From Plasmodium brasilianum (lineage: Eukaryota; Apicomplexa; Aconoidasida; Haemosporida; Plasmodiidae), in contig NC_090127.1 in the NCBI RefSeq assembly GCF_023973825.1, forward strand, positions 496,001 through 560,000: DNA of 64,000 bases, written 5' to 3'. Each line of letters starts with the position of its first letter. The first letter of the stretch is position 1. The notes under the pieces are model-generated. The model was given only the letters and a program-made list of their open reading frames with translations. It did not search any database and had not been told where the DNA came from. Of the stretch, positions 44,804 through 55,119 are shown piece by piece. The translations under genes and the position numbers were made by a program.

Positions 44804-47800
44804 ATGCACGAGTCACACCGCTTGGGCACGATGGAAGAGAAAATTAAATCCCATCTAAAGGCCTTAAACTTTGTAGAAGTATGCAACTGCATAGATAAGA
44901 AGGAGACAGAAATTGGCGACATAGCCAAATGGGTATGCTACAATAAGCTTCTTATTAACATAAAACTTCTAGAAAAATGTAGTGAAAATACAAGTTTGAA
45001 ACAAAATATATTAGACGAGCTAGATAACGAAATTATTAAGACTACAAAAATTGTCAAAATTGATAAAAAGGATAAGGTGGACGTATATTTATGTATAAAA
45101 AGGTATGTCTTTCTTTTGTATAAGATACTTTCCCATTTTGAAAAAGTTAATTTAGAAACAAACAAAATGGTATATGAGGTATTTCTTATCTTTTCCATAA
45201 AACTTGTTATCCTTTATGACGAGAAGGAATTTCTGCTAAATATCATTCATAGCTTGGTTAATAATGTAGAGAATAATAAAAAAAAAAATAATTCACAGGA
45301 AAATTTATTTTTATTCGAATTTGCAAAAAATTTATTTGACTTATACTGTTTTATTATGTTACCTGATTTTATTTTTTTACATTCTTTGTTAATTTATTTA
45401 TATAATAATATCAACATGGACATATGTCACAATTTGAAGAATGAAAGAATACAACTAATCTGCTACATATTAAAGAATATTAATATACTTTTTGAAAAAT
45501 TGCTTAAACACAGTGATAGCACCTTAACAAGTATTTACGACGATGAAAAGAATGACCGATCATCTCTTTTAATCGAACTAAGGGATAGCTTAAACATCAT
45601 ATATCCCAAGACAGAATGTCTGGTTGATACGATTAGTAAATCAAATACAAAAATAATATTTAAGGAGTGTAATTATTTCCACCTTTTATATAAAACAATT
45701 CAAATATCATTCAATACAAATAAATACTCATTGGAGAAGGAGAAGTATCATCATAATTATAATTATGCAAATGTAAATATAAATAATTTTCTTTTGTTAC
45801 TTAAAATTTTATCTCCAAATTTTTTGGTATGGACAGCTCGTAAGGATAACAAAGAAAAGATATATAAAGAATTACAACAAATAATATATACATATGAAGA
45901 AACTGAATTCTATAAGTTCAACTATATATACGTCATAGATAATTTGCAGAATTATAATTATTTAAATGAGACTACAGGTTGTCTCTTCTTCTTCTACCTT
46001 TCGTTGCTCTCTTTAAATGAGATCAATAAAAATTTGGATAAACAAATTAACATTTTAGTGAGTACCTTAATAGGAAACTATTTTTCTTTTTTTCAAAGAA
46101 GACATAATTTTGTACTCCCCAAAGATACGATCTTATTACCAAACCGAGGAAAAATAATACAGTCAAAAAGAGAAGTGTTAAGCCAAAAAAATGAAGAACA
46201 CACAATCGAACAGTTTGAAGACTCCGTTTTCCATGAGAATACAAAAAATGATCGATGTATGCATGTGATGAAGGAAAAACGTTTTTCAAAAAATGTAGAA
46301 GCATATTGCCAGGTGAAAGAGCAAAAAAAGAATACACACGAATGCACTATTTATGACAGTAAAAATTGCGCAAATATTTGCAAAATTAGTTTTGACATAT
46401 TATTTAAACACAGTCATAAAATAATAATGAAACTGAAAAATTTAATCATTTGGGGATATATATATCCTGATGATAGCGAAGAATTGAACTTTTTGAATTT
46501 GGCTAATATCTTCATTTTTAATGATGATATGTATACTACTAACCAAAAGAAGGAATCCCTCAGTGAATACTTATTCAAGAGACATAACTTTTTTATATAC
46601 AATTATTCAGTTTTCAAAAATACATATGAGTGTAAAACTTTGTCCTATAAGTATATGGACGTTTTTTCTGATTTTATCTCTTCTTTAATTCTAAATATTA
46701 TCCTTGTGCTAGCTAAAATTCATTTGTCATGTAGTTACATACTTCAACAGGATAGTGAAAAGGGAGATCGGGACAAAACACAGCTTAATAGGAGATGTGC
46801 TAACGTGAAAGTTTTCACGAACGAGTGCGTCATCAATGATTTTTACTGCACAAGGGGGGGGAAATTAGAGCAATCAAAGAAGATGCAGCAAACACAGCAA
46901 GAGCCACTCATAACAAAAGATGAGACAAATGTAAACACGAACGACACGAACAGCAACATTCGACATACTTGCGTCAAAGTGGACGAAGAAACAAGTGCAG
47001 ACAAAACCAAAGACGCTTTGAATAAACTCAAAGGTGATATTATAAACTCGTATTACCACATAGAAACTGTCCCAGTTGATGAAAGAATGGAATTCTTTTT
47101 TAATGAGTTACTTTTTATTTGTTTTAAATTAATTAATTATCCCTCAAAAAATGTCCGAAAATATTGTATTTCTGTCATATCACTTGTTATACCGAAAATA
47201 AATATAAAATCTTCTTACATCAATTATGTTGATAAAAAAACAGATACATTTATTACCTTTATAGATGATGATGAAACATATGATCAGAGTGAAGTTATTA
47301 AAAATTATGTTTATTTAAAATGTAAAATTAATAAATACTTAAATTTGAACTTGATTAAATCTATTGAGAAATTAATACGCATTTGTTTTTTAAAACTGAG
47401 TAACAGAAATTTGTGTTCAATTATTTGTAAAAATATTTTATTCTCATTTTGCTCTCATCCTTTTGTAATGCCATTTATTTTACATAAATACGTTAATATC
47501 ATTTTATATCTAATAGAAACTAATTACATTATTCTAATTGTCGATTCGTTAAAATGTTTATTCATGTTATATCAGATAAATGCTCAGGATATGAAAATTT
47601 ACAACTATGACATAGTATATAGACTGCATTTACTATTCAACGTATTTCAAGAAAATAATAATCCGCATATAAACATGAATGATACTACTATAAATGATAA
47701 TAATTTAGTGATTAATAATCACCCATCCGTAAATTCTAATAATTTAACCTCGTTTTTAAAAAAATTTTATTTTAACATCAATCAAGTTGACAAGGGAAGA

Positions 47801-47953
47801 GAAGAAATATTACTACACATAAAACTTATCTTACATTGTTTACACATTAATTGTTCAGAAGAAGAATATTTTAAATTAATTCGCATTTTTTCAAAACATC
47901 CCAAGGAATTTCAAGAATATTCAAAAAGTTTTCAGCTTTTTTCTGCTTTCTAA
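44804..47953 (+). CDS. Conserved-type large helical protein, unknown function
   Basis: Not recognised. 1049 aa. Predominantly Leu/Ile/Lys/Asn-rich helix-forming sequence throughout, of the sort seen in HEAT-type solenoids, for example FFNELLFICFKLINYPSKNV then RKYCISVISLVIPK (about 765-800), and LIKSIEKLIRICFLKLSNRN with CSIICKNILFSFCSHPFVMP near 860-900. No signal peptide, no clear transmembrane helix set, no catalytic motif. Two low-complexity inserts: about 445-530 (charged) and 650-735 (Thr/Lys/Gln/Asn). The start is uncertain: the ATG follows a perfect splice acceptor, so translation may begin in an upstream exon or at the second Met (residue 10, MEEKIKSHL). A cytosolic scaffold of the HEAT-repeat sort is possible but unproven. 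Confidence 0.75.
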   Translation: MHESHRLGTMEEKIKSHLKALNFVEVCNCIDKKETEIGDIAKWVCYNKLLINIKLLEKCSENTSLKQNILDELDNEIIKTTKIVKIDKKDKVDVYLCIKRYVFLLYKILSHFEKVNLETNKMVYEVFLIFSIKLVILYDEKEFLLNIIHSLVNNVENNKKKNNSQENLFLFEFAKNLFDLYCFIMLPDFIFLHSLLIYLYNNINMDICHNLKNERIQLICYILKNINILFEKLLKHSDSTLTSIYDDEKNDRSSLLIELRDSLNIIYPKTECLVDTISKSNTKIIFKECNYFHLLYKTIQISFNTNKYSLEKEKYHHNYNYANVNINNFLLLLKILSPNFLVWTARKDNKEKIYKELQQIIYTYEETEFYKFNYIYVIDNLQNYNYLNETTGCLFFFYLSLLSLNEINKNLDKQINILVSTLIGNYFSFFQRRHNFVLPKDTILLPNRGKIIQSKREVLSQKNEEHTIEQFEDSVFHENTKNDRCMHVMKEKRFSKNVEAYCQVKEQKKNTHECTIYDSKNCANICKISFDILFKHSHKIIMKLKNLIIWGYIYPDDSEELNFLNLANIFIFNDDMYTTNQKKESLSEYLFKRHNFFIYNYSVFKNTYECKTLSYKYMDVFSDFISSLILNIILVLAKIHLSCSYILQQDSEKGDRDKTQLNRRCANVKVFTNECVINDFYCTRGGKLEQSKKMQQTQQEPLITKDETNVNTNDTNSNIRHTCVKVDEETSADKTKDALNKLKGDIINSYYHIETVPVDERMEFFFNELLFICFKLINYPSKNVRKYCISVISLVIPKINIKSSYINYVDKKTDTFITFIDDDETYDQSEVIKNYVYLKCKINKYLNLNLIKSIEKLIRICFLKLSNRNLCSIICKNILFSFCSHPFVMPFILHKYVNIILYLIETNYIILIVDSLKCLFMLYQINAQDMKIYNYDIVYRLHLLFNVFQENNNPHINMNDTTINDNNLVINNHPSVNSNNLTSFLKKFYFNINQVDKGREEILLHIKLILHCLHINCSEEEYFKLIRIFSKHPKEFQEYSKSFQLFSAF

Positions 47954-48219
47954 AATGGCGTATTTCTTTTATTTTGTACATTATAGAGAAAAAGTATGGT
48001 ACCAATACAATGCAGTTATTTGTGCTTTAGTTACAGCTAAAATATTTGTAAAAAAAAAAAAAAGTAAAGTTTTAACATTGCGATTTATGCTTCTTTCTTT
48101 TTTCTTTTTTTAATAAATGATTATTTTGGCTGCGTAGAACGTGTCCCCCATCATATTAATTGTTCTTCGCGTGCATCCTTGCAAATTTAATCGAATAACT
48201 CACATGCGAACACACGTAC

Positions 48220-48256
<37 letters not shown>

Positions 48257-48767
48257 TGTTTGTATATTTTATATGTTTGCAAGTATATATAAGGTATATT
48301 TTGTTATGTGTACATTTTTATCTGAATACAATCAGTGTGTGCTGTTTTGAACATATATAGACATTCGTGTTTGCTCAATTATCAGTGCTTAACGGTGCAA
48401 ATTATATAGAAAAAGAAAAAAATATATGCTTATATTTGTTAATGAGTTTATATGTAAGAACGCAAAAATATAATTTAATCAAAGATTCCAAATAGACAAA
48501 TTATAAGAGTAACGGAGTTCATACATATGTTCATACATACGTTCATACGTACGTTCATACATACGTTCATACGTACATACATGTTTATGTATACGTACGA
48601 ATTAGGAGCAGATTGAGATAGTTGCAAGGATCCACTTACAATTTTGTGTTATATGCTTTTAGATATATACACATATGCTGAAATAATGTGATAAAAAATT
48701 TTTAATAAAATTTATTTTTTTAAAATATACTAAAAAGTATATAAAATGAATAAACAGATAAGTAGAA
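47954..48767. other. Intergenic region
   Basis: 0.8 kb between two plus-strand genes. (AT)n at 48216-48253, and a repeated CATACGTTCATACGTA motif at 48520-48582. No gene recognised. Confidence 0.65.
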
Positions 48768-49422
48768 ATGAAAAAGTATCAGATAATATTATATTTCATT
48801 GTTTTTATCTCCAGTCATTTTTTAACTGTCAACACAATACGAAAAAAAGGTCTAAAGGGAAGTATAAAAAAAGGTAGAACTTATAATGTGCATACTCGTA
48901 TACCCCTACGTATGAGTGTCCATATATATTTATATATATACATATATATATATATAAATATATATGGACACATAAAAATATTCACACAAATCTATATGCT
49001 TAGCTTACACAGAGCTAACTTCTTAACCATTTATATATCTCCCTCTTTTTTTTTCTTTTTTTTTTTTTCCATATTATAATTTTTAAGCAAATGAAAATAA
49101 TGAACATGTACAGAAAGAGAAGAACTTAGGGAACTTTGAAATTATGAAGGATAAAAATAATGTATCAAATATAGAATTAAAATCATCTACATTTTTTAAT
49201 ATATTAGCATCAACAAGGTTAATGCAAAGTGTAGGACAACCCATATCTCATAGCCCAGTATATAGATACATACATAACATTCATGATCATAATGAAAATA
49301 ATGGAGCCGTCTTGGTATTTGTTCTTTTCGTTATTTTAATTTTTTCTGTATTATTCTTTATTTTCTATTTTATTTTCAGACATCATGTAAAACATGTAGA
49401 ATTTATGAATACTCGAAGGTAA
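48768..49422 (+). CDS. Small secretory-pathway membrane protein with signal peptide and one TM helix, two exons
   Basis: Family not recognised. Exons 48768-48873 and 49088-49422 join in phase 1 to give 146 residues. Exon 1 encodes a signal peptide (MKKYQIILYFIVFISSHFLT) followed by basic sequence RKKGLKGSIKK and ends at GTAGAA. Exon 2 follows a T-rich tract ending TTTTTAAG. The mature part has an Asn/Glu-rich segment, then SSTFFNILASTRLMQSV and QPISHSPVYRYIHNIHDH, then a C-terminal transmembrane helix GAVLVFVLFVILIFSVLFFI and a short basic tail (RHHVKHVEFMNTRR). Topology is type I (lumenal/extracellular N-terminus). No export (PEXEL) motif of the RxLxE/Q type is evident. The single-ORF view would miss either the signal peptide or the membrane helix. 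Confidence 0.7.
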
Positions 49423-50043
49423 TTTTTTTTCCTTGTTATAATATACATATATTTTTTTTTTTTTTTGTTTTTTAATGTGCATCATGTTAACAAATAAGTC
49501 TGATAAATGCCCACGTAAATGTATCTGTGTACGTATGTATGTACATATATATACATATATAAATTTATGCGCATATACCTCCGCTTGTACACAGTTTTGC
49601 AATATTAATGCTGATATTTTAAATAGAAAAACGCAAAGGGGGATTATCTCGTTGCTACAAAATTGTGTGGAAAGTAAAGTATACTTAAAATAAAGATAAA
49701 ACATAATTTTTTTTTTTTTTTTTTTTTTTTTTTTGGCAAATGCTATTCCATTAAATACTCATTTAGATATGTACACATATAACTATATGCATAAACTTAT
49801 ATATAAATATGTGCATGTACAAACAAAACTTTTGATAATCACATAAGAATAAAAAGATTCGTTATTGTTTAATATACAGTTTTTTTTTTTTTTAGTATTT
49901 TTCCATTAAACGAAAACTATAATGTTACAATAAACAATTTTACTTCATGCGCATACATATATATATGCGCTCACACATGTACATAACCACTTATAAACAG
50001 GCACACATATGTACATATTTAATCCCTGAGCGTTACTGCCACC

Positions 50044-50248
50044 TTAAGACTTTACCTCTTCAACTTTTTCAATAACCTTAGGACTTGAACTATGATTTAA
50101 CGCTATACATACTTACATATATACTCATTTATTTTAATGTTTAATTATGCACTATCTACATCCCTTTGTGCATTTTTAAAATGTGAAAAATTTGCCATAC
50201 CATTATATCAAAAAGGTGTAAAAAGCAAAAATACAAATTACTCGTACG
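50044..50248 (-). CDS. Possible last two exons of an unidentified small gene
   Basis: Two segments on the minus strand join in phase 2 across a 70-nt A/T-rich intron (GTAGAT ... ATCATAG). 50248-50160 reads RTSNLYFCFLHLFDIMVWQI then FHILKMHKG. 50089-50044 reads SSPKVIEKVEEVKS and TAA. The first is hydrophobic with an amphipathic end, the second is clearly protein-like and GC-richer. Upstream exons were not found: a candidate around 50330-50380 does not match phase. Mitochondrial-pyruvate-carrier-like ends look somewhat similar but the resemblance is too weak to name. Confidence 0.28.
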
Positions 50249-50835
50249 CTTAATTATTCATTGACATATAAGTATATATATGTGTGTATAACAAAATATA
50301 TATGCATCATCTCATATATATGCTTACGTACAATTTTTCCTCCTTTCATATTTCAATAAAAGAAAAAAGGTGAGGGCTAGAAATTTTATAAAACGTATAT
50401 ACATAATGTATTATTTTTGTAAGCACAAAATATAACTATATATGATCACGTATTATTATTTCTGTAAAGTTCCTTTTTATTTATTCTTTATTATAGCGAC
50501 AAAAACTTCGTCACATTTTTCCCTTTATATTCAGATTATGTTTAACCGTTTGGAAATCAACAAAATAAATTAAAATATTATAAAAAAAAAAAAGAAAAAA
50601 AAAGAACAGGGATAAAAAATCGAATAATTATTATGCGCTAATTATTAAAAGGCTACATACACAATAATGTGCGTAATTGAATACTAAAAAAGATGTACAA
50701 AAAAATTAAAAATAAAAAGGATATATTCTGTATCAAAAAAGCTTAAAAAAATGACGTGTTAAACGAATTGCAATAATATTGGGATTACGGGAAAAAAAAA
50801 AAAAAATGAAAAGAACGGAAAGGAGAGGAAAGAAA

Positions 50836-51006
50836 AAATAAAATAAATACAAAATAAATTAAAAATAAAATAAATACAAAATAAATAAAAAATAAAATAA
50901 ATACAAAATAAAATAAATACAAAATAAAATAAACACAAAATAAAATAAATACAAAATAAAATAAAAACAAAATAAAATAAATACAAAATAAAATATAAAC
51001 AAAATG
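50836..51006. repeat. AAATAAAATAAATAC-type tandem repeat
   Basis: About ten copies of a 15-16 bp unit built from AAATAAA and ATACA, downstream of the Rbsn5L stop. It produces spurious Phe/Ile/Tyr-rich minus-strand ORFs. Confidence 0.85.
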
Positions 51007-51416
51007 AAAATTTAAGAAAAATCTAAAGTTAAAGCAAAAGCCGGAGCTAGAGCTAAAGCTAAAGCTAACCAAAAGAGCTGAGAATCCAATTTAAACAAAT
51101 AAAAATATAAACAAAAAGATACAAAAAAAAAAGGATGACTAAATAATAAAGCTCTCTTCCACATTTTAAATCTATTAAATCTTCTCCACATAATATACGC
51201 ATTTTTGCAATAACGGATTTTTTTTTTTTTTTTGACATCAATATGGTATTATGTCAAAAAAAAAACAACAAAAAGATAAAGTATGAAAAATAAAATAAGA
51301 TCAAATGAAACCAAAGAAAATCCAATAAAACCAAATAATATGTAATAAAATACAAATAAAATATGCACCTGGACATACACGCATGAGTAGGCAGTAACCA
51401 CAGAGGATCTTATAGC

Positions 51417-52163
51417 TTATGTCTTTTTATACAGCAATTCCTTTGTTTTGCTTAAAACATCGGCAGCATCTGGTATAATTTTATTTCTTATTATCTTTAA
51501 ATACAGTAGCAAATTTTTTCCCATTTTATTAATAATAAAATTATTATCTGATAAGAAATTATTTTTTTTTTTCATAGTATTTAAAAAATCAACATCCTCT
51601 TGAATTATTTCAACTAATTTATTTATTTCTATTTTAAAATTGTCTAAAAATTCTTTATTATTTTCACATAGTAATATGAGTCCATTTAATTGAGACACAT
51701 TACTACAAATTGTTGTGTATCGGTTAGAGATTTCGTTAAAAGTATTTACTAAATCAATAGCTTTTTTATCAATTGATAAGTTTGGATTGATAATATATTT
51801 TAATTCGTTTATATATATAAAGCACTTTTTGCATAACCTTACTTTTATATATTTTAACTGATTGTCTTTCATTACATCTATACTTTTAACACAGTACATA
51901 CAATATATTTCTTCACATACATCACAAAATAACTTGTTTGTGTTTAAGTAGTAAATCTGATTTACACTACTTTTACAACTATTACAATAATCACCTTCTT
52001 TTTTTTTAAAATCTCCTGCTCTTAAAAACATTTTTAAATCAAATGAATTATTATTCATCAAAATTCTCTTAAGCCAATCTTTTCGTGGATCCATTTCCTC
52101 CTTTGCAATTTCTCTCTTTTCTATGAAATTCTCAGTTAGGTCCCGGCTTATTCTGTTATTCAT
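51417..52163 (-). CDS. Rbsn5L: Rabenosyn-5-like protein with divergent FYVE-type zinc finger
   Basis: 248 aa, single exon. Residues about 58-115 form a FYVE-like double zinc finger: YCNSCKSS, then CDVCEEIYCMYCVKS, then VRLCKKC, giving the four CxxC-type pairs. The FYVE lipid-binding signatures WxxD and R(R/K)HHCR are absent or altered (the usual histidines are replaced), so PI3P binding may be weak or different. The C-terminal half (about 130-248) is helical, like the Rab-binding/coiled part of rabenosyn-5/Vac1. In other eukaryotes these proteins link Rab5, PI3P and the SM protein VPS45 in fusion at early endosomes. From memory, a P. falciparum protein of this type encoded in the same chromosome 13 neighbourhood as Rab5b acts with VPS45 in haemoglobin uptake. 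Here Rab5b lies 10 kb away. Alternative: a generic FYVE-related protein. Confidence 0.75.
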   Translation of the reverse strand: MNNRISRDLTENFIEKREIAKEEMDPRKDWLKRILMNNNSFDLKMFLRAGDFKKKEGDYCNSCKSSVNQIYYLNTNKLFCDVCEEIYCMYCVKSIDVMKDNQLKYIKVRLCKKCFIYINELKYIINPNLSIDKKAIDLVNTFNEISNRYTTICSNVSQLNGLILLCENNKEFLDNFKIEINKLVEIIQEDVDFLNTMKKKNNFLSDNNFIINKMGKNLLLYLKIIRNKIIPDAADVLSKTKELLYKKT

Positions 52164-52800
52164 TTTGCTTTCTGCTTTTCTTCTTTTCAGAATATGTACC
52201 TTAACTCAAAGTAGTACACATGTATGGTTGTATGTGTAGCTTTGCTTGGACATTAACAATGTTTGACTAAATAGCTCGATACATATAGATATAGAATCAA
52301 CATAAGCGATAATAAATTATATGGTAACATATAAACTTATGTACGTTAACACATATATATGTTGGAAGAACAATACAACGCTCCTTTCATCTACAACTAT
52401 GCGGTTTCGAGCAAAAAATATACATATACAAGAGTATATATATGTATATTTTATATGAACGAAGGGCACAACTTACTTGTACATTTGGTAATGCACTAGT
52501 CACATGCCTCGTTCTGAAGGCTTAAAGAATGCATACATATATACATTTATGTACATACGCGTATACATTTATATACGTAAGTATATGCAGAAAAAATGAA
52601 AAAAGCATACCTCATATTTGACTGTTCAATGAATTACATAAACGTAATAAATTCGTATGTATCTATTATAAAACTCTTAAAACTCAATCAACAACCAACA
52701 TTTTCGCTTCTACTAATCAACTTAAATATTTTATTAAAAAAGGAGAAAAAAAAAAAAAGAAAAGAATATAAAAGAATTGAAGAAAGCAAAAAAGAACAAA

Positions 52801-52960
52801 AAGTAACAGAAAAAATCAAATATGAACAGAAAAGAACAAAAGTGGACAGAAAAGATCAAATATGAACAGAAAAGATCAAATATGAACAGAAAAGATCAAA
52901 TATGAACAGAAAAGATCAAATATGAACAGAAAAGAACAAAAATTAACAGAATTGAACAAA
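52801..52960. repeat. 20-bp minisatellite (tatgaacagaaaagatcaaa)
   Basis: Eight tandem copies, four of them nearly identical and the flanking ones degenerate, in the upstream region of Rbsn5L. Confidence 0.95.
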
Positions 52961-54944
52961 AAAGAGAAGAAAAATATTCAAATAACGTTTTAAGCTTTTT
53001 ATATTTAAACAACTTTTTTATAAATTTTTTTTTTTGGGGTATTACATATTTTATATTTCTAAACCTGTAATAATCAGGTCGTTGTTTTTATAAAACTAGG
53101 GTTTTAAAAAATTCTATTCTAAAGCACTATGTATATGTATATATAAATGTTAATATATATATATATATATATTTATTTATATTTTTATATTTAATTAATC
53201 GCATTTTACATATATATTAAACATATATAATTATAGCCATTGCGCAATTATTATTTTTTTTTTTTAAAACATACAGAATATATTTGCATGACGATTAAAG
53301 ACCAAAAACAAAAAAAATAATAAAAAAAAAATAATAAAAAAAAATAAAAAGCACCACTTTATGTATAATTATTTTGTATATGTATATTTTTTTTTTTATA
53401 TTTTTTCTTACCCTTTTCAAGTTTATTATGGATATGGGTTGTATATATTTAAGTACATATATACATATATATATATTTATATTTTATATATATACATACA
53501 TGTATGTATATATGTGCACGTACTCCTGTTTTTTTATATTTTATGTTTTTTTTTTTTTTTTTTTCTAGCTAATATTTTATTTCTTATTTTTAATTAAAAA
53601 GTGTCGAATTAGGTATTTCATTAAAAATAATAATTAATGTTTTAACACCATATTCAAAATATTTTTATATTATATTGTATTATTTTTTGTGTAGAACATA
53701 ATGTCGTAATGTTTTTTCAATTTCTAACATAGATATAAAAGTGTACAGTATACATATATACATGCACATATATATATATGTACATTACTTTGGCATTCAT
53801 GTAAAGAGAAGAAAATGTTTTAGAATATTCGTCTCTTTCTAATATATTGGATTAAATAATTCCGAACAGTTATAAAAACATCTCATTAAAGAAAAAATAT
53901 GCATAGAAGATATAAGTATACGTGCATATATATATACGTGAATATATATATACGTGAATATATATATACGTGCATATATATGTACATGAATGTACGTATG
54001 TATGTGCGTGTGTTAGGTATGATAGATAAATTTAAAACAATTATGCATAAAAAATATTTAAATGTAAGTTTTATGCAAAATAATTTTACACACTTATCCT
54101 TTTGATAACATGGCTCTTATATTATTTTCACAATTAATCATTGCTTACAAATGTAGAGACTATATAACTAGAAAGAAAATGAAATAAAATTAATACCCCT
54201 TTTATAGTATATATGTATGTATGTATGTATGCATGCTTGTGTGTTCATACACGTACTTATAATGTATATGCTGTATATAATTTTTTTTAAATACGGGTTT
54301 ATGTAGAAATATATATGTATGGCTTAAATGGATTGTTTCTATTTTAGCAAATTACATTATACAAATTATTAATGTGAATAATACTTCTAATAATTTAAAA
54401 TTTTCTTAATAGATTTTTTATTATTAATTAAATATATCTACTTTTATATTTTTGCCATTTTTTATACCTAAAAAAGAAAGTCTCTCATTAAAATTTATGA
54501 GAGATAAAAAAGTTGCGAAATGCATAAGTGAAAGTAGGCATATATATATATGTGAAAAAAGAAAGTACCCACAAAACGGGCGTTTGAATGTGTATATGTA
54601 TACTTGTATATATATGCGTATGTGAATACGTATACGTATTCAAATATATAGGTTTATGTATATGTGCATGCTTATTTTTATGAAGCGAACTGCAAATCTT
54701 GATCGACAACTGCTTAGCAAAAAGTATATAAAGTTCGTACCAAGACCTTAAAAAATAAATAAGGGTTCAGTGGTGATTTTAACGACGAAATTTAATGAAG
54801 GAAAAGTATATATAGGGCTTATTTGAAATCATTAAAATTAAATTTTATTTTCTACGATTTATTCATTTTCAACGGAGGTAATTGAATAAATAAACTGAAG
54901 AAAATAGGATAAAGGAAAAGCCAAACAAAGGCGATAGAGTAATC

Positions 54945-55050
54945 GTTCAGCAAGCCTCAAAATAAGCGGCAGAGTAGCAGTTATCTTACCACCTGTATAG
55001 CGCCAAGTAACAGCTGGAAGGAGTGCAATCTTAGTGTTGACTGACTTTTA
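54945..55050. other. GC-rich non-coding island upstream of the 1077-aa gene
   Basis: Roughly 45% G+C against about 20% in flanking DNA, with no long ORF in any frame. Ends about 70 bp before the ATG. Either an unusual 5' leader, a 5' exon, or a small RNA gene; it contains a late CTGA but no clear C box. Confidence 0.4.
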
Positions 55051-55119
55051 TTGAATTATTTATTATAACCCATTCGTTCGACTAATAAAGAGATAAATAT
55101 AAAAGTAGGTGTTTACAAT

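Larger units (their letters stand above)
49423..51416. other. Convergent intergenic region (membrane protein / Rbsn5L)
   Basis: 2 kb. T tract at 49708-49734, A tract near 50581, an AAATAAAATAAATAC repeat block at 50836-51006, and GCTAAAGCTA short repeats at 51039-51068. Contains the exon-like minus-strand island at 50044-50248 listed separately. Confidence 0.6.
52164..55119. other. 3-kb divergent intergenic region (Rbsn5L / unknown 1077-aa gene)
   Basis: A 20-bp minisatellite at 52801-52960, (AT)n near 53150-53171, T tracts, and a GC-rich non-coding island at about 54945-55050. Otherwise A/T-rich with no convincing gene; a plus-strand ORF at 52596 ends in the Lys-rich repeat and is not accepted. 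Confidence 0.6.

Noticed and set aside
50020..50110. tRNA on the minus strand (GTTCAAGTCC resembles a T loop)
   Set aside because: No acceptor stem or anticodon arm pairs around it; the stretch reads better as a protein-coding exon.
50044..50248. Mitochondrial pyruvate carrier subunit
   Set aside because: Only a vague match at one helix; both Plasmodium MPC subunits that I recall map elsewhere.
52596..52865. Plus-strand ORF of 89 codons
   Set aside because: Second half is the 20-bp minisatellite; no domain and no splice partner.
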